DNA of 64,000 nt from CAYFLR01 sp964343805 (GCA_964343805.1 CAYFLR010000006.1:132764-196763), one strand, 5' to 3'; counted from the stretch's first letter, positions 8,605 through 17,704 are shown. The notes: generated by a model not told the origin, from the letters alone. Translations and numbers: made by a program.

Positions 8605-9570
8605 ATGCTCGATAGAATAAAAAAATTTCTGAAGGCAGAGGCTGATGCCATCAAAGATGCCGCTGATTTAATTGATGATAAATTCGAAGCAGCCATTGAC
8701 TTGATCTATAAATGCCAAGGTAAAGTGGTAGTTACCGGCATTGGTAAAAGTGGTCTTATCGGTCGTAAAATAGCTGCCACCTTAACCAGCACAGGCACCA
8801 ATGCCACCTTCTTGCACCCCACGGAAGCTTTTCATGGAGACCTTGGGATTGTTCATGAGGGAGATGTGGTTTTAGCCATGGCATATAGCGGTGAAACAAC
8901 GGAAATGCTGCACCTCTTTCCCTACTTTAAGCGACGGGGAAATCCCATCATCTTGATTACAGGTCGCCCTAATTCTTCCTTGGCTAATCAAAGTACCTTA
9001 ACTCTGGATATAAATGTTAAAGATGAGATTTGTCCCATTAACCGTGCTCCCACCTCAAGTTCCATAGTAACCCTGGCATTTGGAGATGCCATAGCACTTT
9101 CACTTATGGAATTAAAAGGGTTTACGGAAGAAGATTTTGCAAATTCTCACCCCGGAGGATCTCTCGGACGTAAATTATTAACTCGTGTGAGCGATTTAAT
9201 GCATCCTGAGAGTGAAATTCCCCATGTAGTGAACGAAACCCCCATGGAAGAAATAATCTTAACCATGTCAGGTCCCAACTTCGGAATTATCGGTGTCTAT
9301 GATCAATTTGGAAATCTCTTAGGGGCGGTTACAGATGGGGATTTACGAAGGAGTTTCAAGAGCCATGGGGCTAAGGCCATGTCACTCAATGCCTCTCATA
9401 TCATGACCACTAACCCCAAATGGATATTGCAAAATGAGTTAGCTGAAAAAGCCCTCCATATCATGGAGAAATTCAAAATCACCGTATTATTCGTTAAAGA
9501 CAATCCTCGATCCAAAAAAATAATCGGTCTTATCCACATGCATGACCTGCTCAAAAACAAGATTATCTAA
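8605..9570 (+). CDS. kdsD: Arabinose-5-phosphate isomerase (Kdo synthesis)
   Basis: KdsD converts ribulose 5-phosphate to arabinose 5-phosphate, the first step toward Kdo, the inner sugar of LPS. The 321-residue product has the expected order. A SIS domain covers about residues 33-180 (VVVTGIGKSGLIGRK, then MAYSGETTE and the NRAPTSSS loop). Two CBS domains follow (about 205-262 and 265-321). It begins 9 bases after pyrG. Its stop is directly followed by the acyltransferase gene, consistent with one LPS operon. No kdsA or kdsB gene is in the window. Confidence 0.95.
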   Translation: MLDRIKKFLKAEADAIKDAADLIDDKFEAAIDLIYKCQGKVVVTGIGKSGLIGRKIAATLTSTGTNATFLHPTEAFHGDLGIVHEGDVVLAMAYSGETTEMLHLFPYFKRRGNPIILITGRPNSSLANQSTLTLDINVKDEICPINRAPTSSSIVTLAFGDAIALSLMELKGFTEEDFANSHPGGSLGRKLLTRVSDLMHPESEIPHVVNETPMEEIILTMSGPNFGIIGVYDQFGNLLGAVTDGDLRRSFKSHGAKAMSLNASHIMTTNPKWILQNELAEKALHIMEKFKITVLFVKDNPRSKKIIGLIHMHDLLKNKII

Positions 9571-9571
9571 A

Positions 9572-10480
9572 ATGATGAAACCTTTTCATAAACGAGTGAA
9601 GCATTTCTTAGAGTATCTATTAGTAGCTCTTTTGCTTAAAACCTTTTCCCTTTTACCTGTTGCTCTCGGTCGTCTCATTGGTAAATCACTAGGTACTTTG
9701 GCTTATTTCATTTTACCTGGTGAACGCACAAAAGCCTTATCTAGTTTAAATGTGGCCTATCCCTCCCTACCCAAAAGTCAAAAAGAACTCAGAGCCAAAA
9801 TGATGTTTCAACATTTTGGTGAAGCTTTTGCGGACGTGGTCCTATCAGAAAAGATAATGAAAAACGCAGATGATTATATTGTTATCAGCGACAAAGATCG
9901 AACCGTACTCAGTGATTGCATGTCTGATAGTAATGGAACAATCTATATAACGGCCCATTTAGGAAATTGGGAAGTCATGGCTCACTTCCTCGCCCATTTG
10001 GGGCATTCCACCTCCACCATTGCCAAAGAAATCCATAACCCATGGCTCAACAAGCTGGTCTTAGATAAAAGAGAAAAGAGCAATGTACATGTTCTCTTAA
10101 GAGGACGGGATGGGAGTAATTCCAACATTATGCGATCTCTGAAAAAGCCTGGATTTGTAGGGTTCCTCATAGATCAAAAAATAAAGGGGGCTGGGGTTTG
10201 GGTGGATTTCTTTGGAAAACCGGCTTTCACCCCCAGGGGAGCCGCTCAAATTGCTCTCAAAATGAACCTACGAACCATTGCCGGTTTCTGCGTCAGAGAA
10301 CCCGATGGCAAATATCGCCTCATCACCGAAGGCCCCTTCTCTCTCATTCGATCTGACGATCCAGAACAAGACATCATAGACAACACCGCTCTTTTTACTA
10401 AAACCATCCAAGAAATGATTCAAAGATACCCAGAGCAATGGGTCTGGATGCATCAGCGATGGAAAAAACCTAATGATTAA
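9572..10480 (+). CDS. Lipid A lauroyl/myristoyl acyltransferase family protein
   Basis: Predicted to transfer a secondary acyl chain onto lipid A at the inner membrane (LpxL/LpxM/HtrB family). I start at ATG 9572, immediately after the kdsD stop; a frame opening at 9542 would overlap kdsD. The 302-residue protein has an N-terminal hydrophobic anchor (LLVALLLKTFSLL). The catalytic HX4E motif is at H129-E134 in TAHLGNWE. Further on, the GFLIDQK and FFGKPAFTPRG motifs are typical of the family. Whether it is the lauroyl or the myristoyl enzyme cannot be decided from sequence alone. Its position between kdsD and lptC supports an LPS role. Confidence 0.9.
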   Translation: MMKPFHKRVKHFLEYLLVALLLKTFSLLPVALGRLIGKSLGTLAYFILPGERTKALSSLNVAYPSLPKSQKELRAKMMFQHFGEAFADVVLSEKIMKNADDYIVISDKDRTVLSDCMSDSNGTIYITAHLGNWEVMAHFLAHLGHSTSTIAKEIHNPWLNKLVLDKREKSNVHVLLRGRDGSNSNIMRSLKKPGFVGFLIDQKIKGAGVWVDFFGKPAFTPRGAAQIALKMNLRTIAGFCVREPDGKYRLITEGPFSLIRSDDPEQDIIDNTALFTKTIQEMIQRYPEQWVWMHQRWKKPND

Positions 10481-10575
10481 GTTTCATTAACTCGATATGC
10501 TCATGTCAGGTTTGAATTTACACTGATCACTTCAAATGCTATGGTTAATACGAGTGATTTGATTGGGGAATCCAT

Positions 10576-11196
10576 GTGACACGGATAGTTAGCATAATAC
10601 TTTTCTTATCTCTAGCGGCCTTCTTAGTAATGATGATTCTATCAGATGATTTTGAATCTCAATTTAAGACCGGTTCCATTTCTGATATGCACCAACTCTA
10701 CAGTGGTAGCTTTCTTTTCCAAGATATTGATTTTAAAAAATACGAAAAAGAGCGACTGGTCTCCCGTCTTCTGGCTAAAAAAGCGAGTTATTTAAGTGAC
10801 CGCACTTTGATGTTTGATCGGGGTGCCACTTTTTATATGTATGGGGAGAAAGGGGATATACTTAAAGTTCGCAGCAAGAAAGCTCAAATGTATTTCAAAC
10901 AGGATCCTAAAATATCTGGTTTTATTGAGTCTCAAAGTATGGAAAAAGTTCACCTTTGGGATCGAGTGGTGGGCAAACATCCTTCCTATCGATTTGACAC
11001 TCAGGATCTTACCTATTTCGATCATAATAGAAAAGCTATTAGCAATAGCCCCATTACCTTTACCAGTGAACAAATAAGAACCAGTGGCAACCGACTGGAA
11101 TATTATCTAGATAACAACAACTATACTTTAGCCGGTCATGTACGAGGTGCGATCCTCCCGTCAAAGGATAACAAGGACAACTATGAAAAGCATTAA
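10576..11196 (+). CDS. lptC: LPS export protein LptC
   Basis: LptC is the bitopic inner-membrane protein that takes LPS from the LptBFG transporter and hands it to LptA. The 206-residue product has one N-terminal membrane span (IVSIILFLSLAAFLVMM) followed by a periplasmic beta-rich domain (TFYMYGEKGDILKVRSKKA, SQDLTYFD-like repeats). GTG 10576 is the only possible start, because an ATG two bases earlier runs into TGA. The length and the position directly before lptA and lptB match the family. Sequence conservation is weak, as is usual for LptC. Confidence 0.85.
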   Translation: MTRIVSIILFLSLAAFLVMMILSDDFESQFKTGSISDMHQLYSGSFLFQDIDFKKYEKERLVSRLLAKKASYLSDRTLMFDRGATFYMYGEKGDILKVRSKKAQMYFKQDPKISGFIESQSMEKVHLWDRVVGKHPSYRFDTQDLTYFDHNRKAISNSPITFTSEQIRTSGNRLEYYLDNNNYTLAGHVRGAILPSKDNKDNYEKH

Positions 11197-11776
11197 TAGA
11201 AAGCTTTACTCTCTTTTTTCCACATTTCTCCTCCTTATGCCTGTGGTTTTCCTAACTGCATTTGGCCAAAATTCAAATAATAATAGCGGAGATAAGAAAT
11301 CCAAGACATCCTCCAAAGAGCTTCTTAATAATGTCAAATCTCCCATTTATTACGAAGCTGATAAGCAATCAGGAACACTCGATGGATTTTCCGTTCTTGA
11401 AGGAAAGGTAAAGATCATTCAAGATGATATGAGCATTCGAGCTGAAAAAGCAGAGCTTTATTGGAAGACAAATCCTAATGAACCCGATAAAATCATCCTC
11501 ATTGATAAGGTCATTTTTAATAACCAAGAAACTAAAGGGTACTGCTCCCATGGAGTTTTCTACAATGCGGAAAAGAAGTTTGTGATGACCGGAGATCCTG
11601 TCCTCTATCGAAAGAAATCCCAAGTCAGAGCCACTGAGATCATCTACTATGTGGACACTAAAAAGTTTGAATTAAAAAAGCCACGCAGTTTAGTGATACC
11701 AGACCCCACAGACAAAGCAGCCCAAAATAAATCAAAGAAAAACAACAACCCTAAAAGTAAGAAAAAAAGCCAATGA
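11183..11776 (+). CDS. lptA: LPS transport periplasmic protein LptA
   Basis: LptA forms the periplasmic bridge that carries LPS to the outer membrane. I start at ATG 11183, preceded by AAGGA and overlapping the end of lptC by 14 bases; an upstream frame start at 11138 would overlap far more. The 197-residue product has a signal peptide (LYSLFSTFLLLMPVVFLTAFG). An OstA-type domain follows, with the typical phrase ADKQSGTLDGFSVLEGKV, then MSIRAEKAELYW and the matching turn QVRATEIIYYV. The C-terminus is a very basic Lys/Asn/Ser tail. The stop overlaps the lptB start as ATGA, so the two are translationally coupled. Confidence 0.93.
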   Translation: MKSINRKLYSLFSTFLLLMPVVFLTAFGQNSNNNSGDKKSKTSSKELLNNVKSPIYYEADKQSGTLDGFSVLEGKVKIIQDDMSIRAEKAELYWKTNPNEPDKIILIDKVIFNNQETKGYCSHGVFYNAEKKFVMTGDPVLYRKKSQVRATEIIYYVDTKKFELKKPRSLVIPDPTDKAAQNKSKKNNNPKSKKKSQ

Positions 11777-12519
11777 CGCAAGTGAACACCTCCTTACCCC
11801 CGGGACTCATCGCGAATAACCTTAACAAATCATTTGGTTACAATGCTGTCGTGCAAGATGTGAGCTTTGAAGTTCATCCAGGAGAGGTGGTTGGTCTATT
11901 AGGACCAAATGGAGCAGGTAAAACCACAAGTTTTTACATGATTGTTGGACTATTAAAACCTGATAATGGTACAATTATGTTGAAAGACATGGATATATCA
12001 ACGTATCCTATGTATAAGCGCGCACGATTAGGTATAAGTTATTTACCACAAAGCGCTTCTGTTTTTCGTAAAATGACGGTTAGTGATAATTTTTTAGCGG
12101 TAATGGAAGTTGCAAAAATACCAAAGAAGGAACGATCTGATTTACTCACTCATTTATTACAGAAATTTCAGATATCCCATATTCAGAAAAGTATGGCCTA
12201 TACTTTATCTGGTGGAGAGAGACGCAGAGTGGAAATCGCAAGATCCTTAATTATAAATCCCTCTTTTTTGCTTTTAGATGAACCCTTTGCAGGCATCGAT
12301 CCATTAGCTGTCACCGAAATACAAAATATTGTAGAGGACTTAAAACAAGATGGCTTAGGCATTCTCATTACCGATCACAATGTGAGAGAAACTCTGGGGA
12401 TTTGTGATAGGGCCTATGTAATTCACCAAGGTAAAATCGTAGAAAAAGGTGATGCCCATCAGATTGTTGGAAGCCAGAAGGTGAAAGAAATTTATTTAGG
12501 AGAAAACTTTAGTCTCTGA
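11773..12519 (+). CDS. lptB: LPS export ABC transporter ATPase LptB
   Basis: LptB is the cytoplasmic ATPase that powers LPS extraction by LptFG. The 248-residue protein has Walker A GPNGAGKTT at about 44-52, a Q-loop near YLPQSASVF, the signature LSGGERRR near 146, Walker B LLLDEPFAGID near 168 and the H-loop ITDHNVRE. The YLPQSASVFRKM stretch is typical of LptB. lptF and lptG are not in the window, as is common. It is followed 13 bases later by rpoN, a widely conserved neighbour pair. Confidence 0.97.
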   Translation: MTQVNTSLPPGLIANNLNKSFGYNAVVQDVSFEVHPGEVVGLLGPNGAGKTTSFYMIVGLLKPDNGTIMLKDMDISTYPMYKRARLGISYLPQSASVFRKMTVSDNFLAVMEVAKIPKKERSDLLTHLLQKFQISHIQKSMAYTLSGGERRRVEIARSLIINPSFLLLDEPFAGIDPLAVTEIQNIVEDLKQDGLGILITDHNVRETLGICDRAYVIHQGKIVEKGDAHQIVGSQKVKEIYLGENFSL

Positions 12520-12532
12520 AAGGATAGATCCA

Positions 12533-13978
12533 ATGGCGCTGGAGCTGAGACAGATACTTAGCCAGAAAATGATCATGACCCCGCAGTTGCGGCAAGCAAT
12601 TAAGCTCTTGCAATTGTCAAAAATAGAATTGCAGGATTATATCTCAGAGCAGCTGAATGAGAACCCCATTCTAGAGCAAGAAAGCATGGATACGGATGTT
12701 CCAATGGAAGCCCAAACCACTGGAGAATCCATGATCAGTGATCAAATGGCTGAAACAGGTATTGAAAACAAAGAAGGTGAAAGACCAGAAGATAAAATAG
12801 ATTGGGAAAAGTTTGCAGAAAATGCCTCTTCCCTTCCCCCTTCCAGTGGATCGGCATCGGCACAAAGTCTTGATGACTTGCCATCTATTGAAAATACTTT
12901 AACTAAAAAAGACTCTCTCCAAGATCATCTGCTCTTTCAACTAAATATGTCCTCCCTCACCGAGGAAGAAAAAGGAGTTGGAGAGTTAATCATCGGTGAC
13001 CTTGATGACTCCGGATACTTTAGGTTCACTTTAGAGGAGTACAGCGAAACCAATGATATTGACCCACTTCTACTAGAAGATGTACTTGATGAGATACAAC
13101 ATTTTGATCCCATCGGAGTGGCAGCTCGAGATCTCCAAGAATGCCTTCTCATTCAAATTAAACTCTACAAAATGTCCAATGGGATCATAGAAAACATAGT
13201 TAAAAATCATATGAACCATCTGGAGACGCATAATTACAATGTTATTGCGAAAACATTGAAAGTCAAAGTCGACGAGATCATTGAAAATGTAAAGCTCATT
13301 TCCGAATTAGAACCGAAGCCGGGACGCCCTTTTACCGGAGATGATACAACTTATATAACTCCAGACATTTATGTTTTTAAAGATGGAAACGACTGGGTTG
13401 TCTCTCTTAATGAAGACGGTCTTCCCAAACTTAAGGTTTCCAATTTTTATAAGAATGTCTTGAAAACCACCAGCCAATCAAAGCAAGACAAAGAGTACAT
13501 TCAAGACAAAATGAAATCAGCTATTTGGTTAATTAAAAGTGTTCAGCAGCGACAAAGAACAATCTACAAAGTGATGGAAAGTATTTTAAAATTCCAGAAA
13601 GACTTTTTTGAACACGGGGTCAATCATCTCAAACCCCTAGTTCTAAGAGATGTGGCAGAAGATATTAGTATGCATGAATCTACCGTAAGTAGAGTGACTA
13701 CCAACAAGTATGTTCATTCCCCACGTGGAATTCTTGAGCTAAAATACTTCTTCAACACCTCCGTATCTAGAGATGAGGGTTCTGATGTAGCCGCTGAAAC
13801 CGTCAAAGAATTTATACGTAAAGTGATCGCTAAAGAAGATCCTAAGAAGCCTCTGTCTGACCAGACCATCACCGCCAAGCTCAAGGCTTTTGGCATTAGT
13901 TTGGCACGTCGAACAGTGGCTAAGTATCGAGAGCAAATGGGGATACTTTCCTCATCAAAACGAAAAAAATATTTTTAA
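12533..13978 (+). CDS. rpoN: RNA polymerase sigma-54 factor
   Basis: This alternative sigma factor reads -24/-12 promoters and needs AAA+ activators; it often serves flagellar and nitrogen genes. The 481-residue product has region I (LRQAIKLLQLSKIELQDYI) and an acidic region II (about 50-130). The core-binding and HTH region III follows (LVLRDVAEDISMHESTVSRVTTNKYV). The RpoN box ARRTVAKYRE lies at 458-467, close to the end. All parts are intact. It sits between lptB and hpf, the standard order. No enhancer-binding activator is present in this window. Confidence 0.97.
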   Translation: MALELRQILSQKMIMTPQLRQAIKLLQLSKIELQDYISEQLNENPILEQESMDTDVPMEAQTTGESMISDQMAETGIENKEGERPEDKIDWEKFAENASSLPPSSGSASAQSLDDLPSIENTLTKKDSLQDHLLFQLNMSSLTEEEKGVGELIIGDLDDSGYFRFTLEEYSETNDIDPLLLEDVLDEIQHFDPIGVAARDLQECLLIQIKLYKMSNGIIENIVKNHMNHLETHNYNVIAKTLKVKVDEIIENVKLISELEPKPGRPFTGDDTTYITPDIYVFKDGNDWVVSLNEDGLPKLKVSNFYKNVLKTTSQSKQDKEYIQDKMKSAIWLIKSVQQRQRTIYKVMESILKFQKDFFEHGVNHLKPLVLRDVAEDISMHESTVSRVTTNKYVHSPRGILELKYFFNTSVSRDEGSDVAAETVKEFIRKVIAKEDPKKPLSDQTITAKLKAFGISLARRTVAKYREQMGILSSSKRKKYF

Positions 13979-13993
13979 CGAATGGAGATGCCG

Positions 13994-14341
13994 ATGAACA
14001 TTAAGATTACTTTTAAAAACATGGAATCCAGCGATGCTCTAAAGTCTTATGCTGAGAAAAAGGTCGGTGAAAAAATAGAAAAGTATGTATTTAAACCTGC
14101 CATGCTTGAGTTAACTTTATCTGTTGAGCGCCATAACAACTCTGTACATCTCAATTTTAAAGCGGGAAAAACTCATTTGGAAGCCAGTGATGTGGCCAAC
14201 GATATGTATGTGGCTATCGATAACGTGGCTGATAAACTTGAACACCAACTACGAAAACATAAAGGAAAAATGAGAGATCACTCTAAGAGTGTGAGCACCC
14301 GTGAGCTTTCCGATACTCTAGGAACAACATTTGACTCCTAA
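13994..14341 (+). CDS. hpf: Ribosome hibernation promoting factor (short form)
   Basis: HPF binds the 30S subunit and inactivates ribosomes during slow growth. Three in-frame ATGs occur (13982, 13988, 13994); the last has GGAG at a suitable 6-base spacing and gives the normal N-terminus MNIKITFKNME. The 115-residue product has the beta-alpha-beta fold (LELTLSVERHNNSVHL, then VANDMYVAIDNVADKLEHQLRK) and lacks the long-form dimerisation domain. It lies directly after rpoN, its usual place, and its end overlaps the TTG start of rapZ. Confidence 0.93.
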   Translation: MNIKITFKNMESSDALKSYAEKKVGEKIEKYVFKPAMLELTLSVERHNNSVHLNFKAGKTHLEASDVANDMYVAIDNVADKLEHQLRKHKGKMRDHSKSVSTRELSDTLGTTFDS

Positions 14342-15209
14342 AAAAAAATCACCTTCTTTTATAGTTGTTACCGGTCTCTCTGGGGCCGGTAAAACCACTG
14401 CTATGGCTGCATTAAAGGATCTGGGTTTTCAAACCATTGATAACCTACCCTTTGAAATGCTCGACAGTTTTGTGTCCTATATTCGTAATATCAAAAATCA
14501 AGGCTCCCCTATTGCCTTAGGGTTTGATGCGGGTGACAGTCAATTTATCAATAATTATCTCAATCTCATTGATGATTTTAAAACAACCCACCCCTTTGAA
14601 CTTGTCTTCCTGAAATGTAAGAAGGCAATCCTTCTCAAGAGGTTTTCAGAAACCAGAAGGAAACACCCCTTAGCTAATAATATGAGTATCAATGAGGTGG
14701 TCAGCCTAGAAATTGAAAAGTTGAAAAAACTAGGCAAAAAGGCCGACCGAATTATAGATACCTCCAACCTTTCGGTTCATCAGCTTAAAAAGCAGATTAA
14801 TAATATCTATGGTCATGCGGTGAAAAAAGATCCGGCATTGCACATTGAAGTGATGAGTTTTGGCTACCGTTATGGAGTTCCCGAAAGTGCCAACTTAGTT
14901 TTCGATATCCGCTTTTTAGCTAACCCTTATTTTGTACCTGAGTTGCGAAACTACACCGGTCTAGATGACAATGTTTATAATTTTGTAGTGAAATCGGAAG
15001 AGTTTCCCCCTCTTTTAGATAAGGTCAATGATCTGATTGAGTACGTAGTTCCTCTATATGAAAAGGAAGGCAAACATTACCTCACCATTGCCTTTGGCTG
15101 CACTGGAGGGAAACACCGATCCGTCAGCATGGCCCGTAAAACAGCCACCATACTAAAAAAATCAAAGTATTCAGTAAATGTCACACATCGTGATATAGGA
15201 ATTGATTAA
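14331..15209 (+). CDS. rapZ: RNase adapter / nucleotide-binding protein RapZ family
   Basis: RapZ-family (YvcJ/YhbJ) proteins bind nucleotides and, in enterobacteria, guide RNase E to the GlmZ small RNA to tune glucosamine-6-phosphate synthesis. The 292-residue product starts at TTG 14331, 7 bases after AGGA and overlapping the hpf stop. It has the P-loop GLSGAGKTT at about residues 16-24, a Walker B-like GFDAGD and the conserved C-terminal block FGCTGGKHRSV ending THRDIGID. Regulation of GlmZ is unlikely outside enterobacteria, so its target here is unknown. It follows rpoN-hpf, a widespread arrangement. Confidence 0.93.
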   Translation: MTPKKKSPSFIVVTGLSGAGKTTAMAALKDLGFQTIDNLPFEMLDSFVSYIRNIKNQGSPIALGFDAGDSQFINNYLNLIDDFKTTHPFELVFLKCKKAILLKRFSETRRKHPLANNMSINEVVSLEIEKLKKLGKKADRIIDTSNLSVHQLKKQINNIYGHAVKKDPALHIEVMSFGYRYGVPESANLVFDIRFLANPYFVPELRNYTGLDDNVYNFVVKSEEFPPLLDKVNDLIEYVVPLYEKEGKHYLTIAFGCTGGKHRSVSMARKTATILKKSKYSVNVTHRDIGID

Positions 15210-15254
15210 CTTAAGACAAATCAGTTCCAGAAATAAGGGCTGTGAGTTGGCCAA

Positions 15255-15956
15255 CTAATCAGTCAAGGAGGCTTCGGCATCTACACTCTCTAACATACAA
15301 ATCGCCACTTCATCTTCCGGATCCATTTCGATAGCTTGCTTCCATAAATCAACCGCTTTATTGGTATTTCCGGTTTTATAGTAGGCAACCCCCAACATTC
15401 TAAAAACCTTAGTAAAGTGCGGATTTAATTTACGAGCTTCTTCTAGCTCGGCAATGGCCTTAATCATATGATCGGTATGAATGTATACATCTGCTAAGCT
15501 ACACTTTACATCCACCATATCGTTCTTAATCTCTAAAGCATGGCGAAAACGAGAAATGGCTTCCTCATATTGACCTAGCTCCACAAACATGTGAGCTGTT
15601 TCAGCAAAGGCATTGGCAATTTTACCCTTAATGTAGCCATCTAACTCCTGCCCATCAGATCTAACCGCTTCTATTCGATGAAAGATTTCAGAGGCTTTAT
15701 CATACTGCCCTAAATCGTTTAAAAGAACTGTCAGGTTTAAAAGAGCTTGAGTGTAGTTGGGATTGAGATCCAATGCCTGTTCGTAGGATTCAACGGCATT
15801 GGAAAATTCTCCCATGTGATGATAAACCACTCCGAGCAGTTGGTAATAATCTGCCATATTACTATGAGCATCCACTACTCCGAGTAGCAATTTAAGAGCT
15901 TCTTGATAATTGTCCCGAGCAATCAATAACTCGGCCAGTTTTACGACTTCACTCAT
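15255..15956 (-). CDS. TPR-repeat protein
   Basis: The 233-residue soluble protein is made almost wholly of tetratricopeptide repeats, about six, each recognisable by spaced patterns such as YYQLLGVVYHHMGEF, NYTQALLNLTVLL and VFRMLGVAYYKTGN. TPR solenoids act as protein-protein docking surfaces. The start codon lies directly after the stop of the ClpP-like gene, so the two form a two-gene operon. A partnership in which the TPR protein supplies substrates or regulates the protease is a plausible inference but is not shown by sequence. There is no signal peptide, so it should be cytoplasmic. Confidence 0.85.
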   Translation of the reverse strand: MSEVVKLAELLIARDNYQEALKLLLGVVDAHSNMADYYQLLGVVYHHMGEFSNAVESYEQALDLNPNYTQALLNLTVLLNDLGQYDKASEIFHRIEAVRSDGQELDGYIKGKIANAFAETAHMFVELGQYEEAISRFRHALEIKNDMVDVKCSLADVYIHTDHMIKAIAELEEARKLNPHFTKVFRMLGVAYYKTGNTNKAVDLWKQAIEMDPEDEVAICMLESVDAEASLTD

Positions 15957-16565
15957 TTATTCAATTTCATTTCGAGTTGTAATGATTCTGGTTATTAAAC
16001 CATACTCTAAAGTTTCATTGGCATTCATCCAGTAATCACGCTCGGTGTCTTTCTGAACTTTATCCAAACTTTGTCCTGTCTCTTCAGATAAAAGATTATT
16101 GATCTTTTCTCTGGTCTTTAGAATTTCATTAGCTGTAATCTCGATATCAGTGGCTTGACCTTGAACTTGGCCAGCGATCAGAGGCTGATGAATTAAAAAA
16201 CGAGAATTCGGTAGAGACAGACGATTCTCTTTCTTGGCAGCCATTAAAATAACAGTGGCAATACTGGCGCAAAGGCCACTGCAAATAATCTTAACTTCTG
16301 GTTTGATAAATCGAATGGTATCGTAGATGGCAAACCCTGAATTGATCTCACCGCCAGGCGAGTTGATATATAGGGTAATGGGCTTACTGGCATCCTCTCC
16401 TTCTAATAGAAAGAAGCCTTGAATCAACTCTTTGGCAGTCTTAGACGTAACGGCGTCAAACAGAGTCAGGGTTCGAGTCTTTAATAATTTTTCAATTATT
16501 GAAGGGTTCTCTTTTTCCTTATCCTTGTCTTCATCATGGTTTAAGAATCTGGGCACTTCAGTCAT
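15957..16565 (-). CDS. ClpP-family serine protease, second paralogue
   Basis: I place the start at ATG 16565 because GGAGGT lies 4-5 bases before it; a longer frame to 16589 lacks a ribosome site. The 202-residue product has an intact catalytic triad: Ser101 in GLCASIAT, His126 in LIHQP and Asp177 in ERDYW. It differs clearly from the canonical ClpP at 55774, with an acidic N-terminal extension (HDEDKDKEKEN) and CASIA in place of CSMAT. ClpP paralogues can form mixed rings or separate proteases. Pairing with a TPR gene instead of an AAA+ unfoldase is unusual. It probably degrades cytoplasmic proteins with ClpX or another unfoldase. Confidence 0.9.
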   Translation of the reverse strand: MTEVPRFLNHDEDKDKEKENPSIIEKLLKTRTLTLFDAVTSKTAKELIQGFFLLEGEDASKPITLYINSPGGEINSGFAIYDTIRFIKPEVKIICSGLCASIATVILMAAKKENRLSLPNSRFLIHQPLIAGQVQGQATDIEITANEILKTREKINNLLSEETGQSLDKVQKDTERDYWMNANETLEYGLITRIITTRNEIE

Positions 16566-16620
16566 ATATACCTCCAATGACATTCTCACTAGAATGGCAC
16601 AATCCCATTACTAGATAACA

Positions 16621-16630
16621 NNNNNNNNNN
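16621..16630. other. Assembly gap of 10 N
   Basis: Ten Ns between the ClpP-like gene and the first flagellin gene. The real gap length is unknown and could hold promoter sequence or a small gene. Confidence 0.98.
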
Positions 16631-16649
16631 GGTATTATAAATAAATACC
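16631..16649 (-). terminator. Possible terminator stem after flagellin 1
   Basis: A GGTATT/AATACC inverted repeat with a 7-base loop lies about 70 bases past the flagellin stop. Any following T run would fall in the gap, so it cannot be confirmed. Confidence 0.3.
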
Positions 16650-16719
16650 GGATTCGTTACAACCTATAATAATTAGACACCCTTACTTACACTACTCGTT
16701 GGTAAAACCTATGTCTGTT

Positions 16720-17646
16720 TTACTGTAGTAAGCTCAACGCCAATTGAGGCATTTGATTCGCCTGTGTAAGCACAGCAGCACCTGCTTGTTGCATAATATT
16801 GTTTTGTGTCATATCAGCAGTTTCTTCTGCGAAGTCCACATCTTTAATTCGAGACTTAGCAGCAGATAGATTCTCAATAGACACTCCCAGGTTATTCACC
16901 GTAGAAGATAATCTGTTTTGAATCGATCCGAGATATGCACGATATTCTGCAACTTTACCAATGGCAAAATCCATCTTAGCGATTGAACCTTGTGCTTGTT
17001 TTTTGGTGGCAAGACTCGCTGAATCGCTGTCTCCTTCCTTTCCAAGCCCTAGGCCGTCTTCGCTGTCAGGTAACGCATCAATCTTGCGAAGGTCAATTTG
17101 AATAATGTTGACCGGATTAGGTGAATCCACTCCATCTCTGGTTTTGTAGTAGTCTTTCCCCACCTGGATTTCTAAAGGAAAGGTATTTGAGTACTGACTC
17201 ATTTCCTCATCCAGTTTTTTGGGATCGCCTACCAGCAGTCTGGTACCGTTGAATTCTGTGGACGTGGTAATCCTTTTAATTTCCTGTCGCAGAGCAACAT
17301 ACTCATTGTTTAGAAATTCACGTTCACGTTGTCCAATTGTATCCGATGCACCTTGAATGGAAAGTTCCCTAAGACGGATCAAGATATTCTGAACCTCAGC
17401 CAACCCACCTTCAGCTGTTTGCACCAGTGATATACCGTCGTTTGAATTTCTTCTTGCCTGATTCAAACCCCGAATATCAGCTCGCAAATTCTCGCTGATA
17501 GCAAGTCCCGCTGCATCATCTGCAGCCTTGTTGATTCGATACCCCGAAGCCAACTTGGTAATGTTTTGCTCCAAACCCAAACTCGAGTTTTGGAGATTCC
17601 GCTGTGCCTGCAATGAGGCCACATTGGTCCGAATACGTAAGCCCAT
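16720..17646 (-). CDS. Flagellin, long form (308 residues)
   Basis: Structural subunit of the flagellar filament, exported by the flagellar type III system. The N-terminal D0/D1 helix region begins MGLRIRTNVAS and includes KLASGYRINKAADDAAGLA and the Toll-like-receptor-type region ILIRLRELSIQGASD. The C-terminal D1/D0 region contains VDFAEETADM and ends LTQANQMPQLALSLLQ. The central variable part is about 30 residues longer than in the second flagellin, with an acidic stretch (DSEDGLGLGKEGDSDSA). A GGAGG site precedes the ATG. Sigma-28 or other promoter elements could not be assigned with confidence. Confidence 0.96.
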   Translation of the reverse strand: MGLRIRTNVASLQAQRNLQNSSLGLEQNITKLASGYRINKAADDAAGLAISENLRADIRGLNQARRNSNDGISLVQTAEGGLAEVQNILIRLRELSIQGASDTIGQREREFLNNEYVALRQEIKRITTSTEFNGTRLLVGDPKKLDEEMSQYSNTFPLEIQVGKDYYKTRDGVDSPNPVNIIQIDLRKIDALPDSEDGLGLGKEGDSDSASLATKKQAQGSIAKMDFAIGKVAEYRAYLGSIQNRLSSTVNNLGVSIENLSAAKSRIKDVDFAEETADMTQNNIMQQAGAAVLTQANQMPQLALSLLQ

Positions 17647-17667
17647 AATTCCTCCCTGAAACTGGTA

Positions 17668-17704
17668 AATAGTACAACACTATTCACCTGGCCATCGTTG
17701 GCCA
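17668..17704 (-). promoter_or_regulatory. Leader inverted repeats upstream of flagellin 1
   Basis: Two short inverted repeats lie 22-58 bases before the start codon: AATAGTacaacACTATT (17668-17684) and TGGCCAtcgtTGGCCA (17689-17704). They could be mRNA leader hairpins affecting flagellin expression or an operator. Function is inference. Confidence 0.35.
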
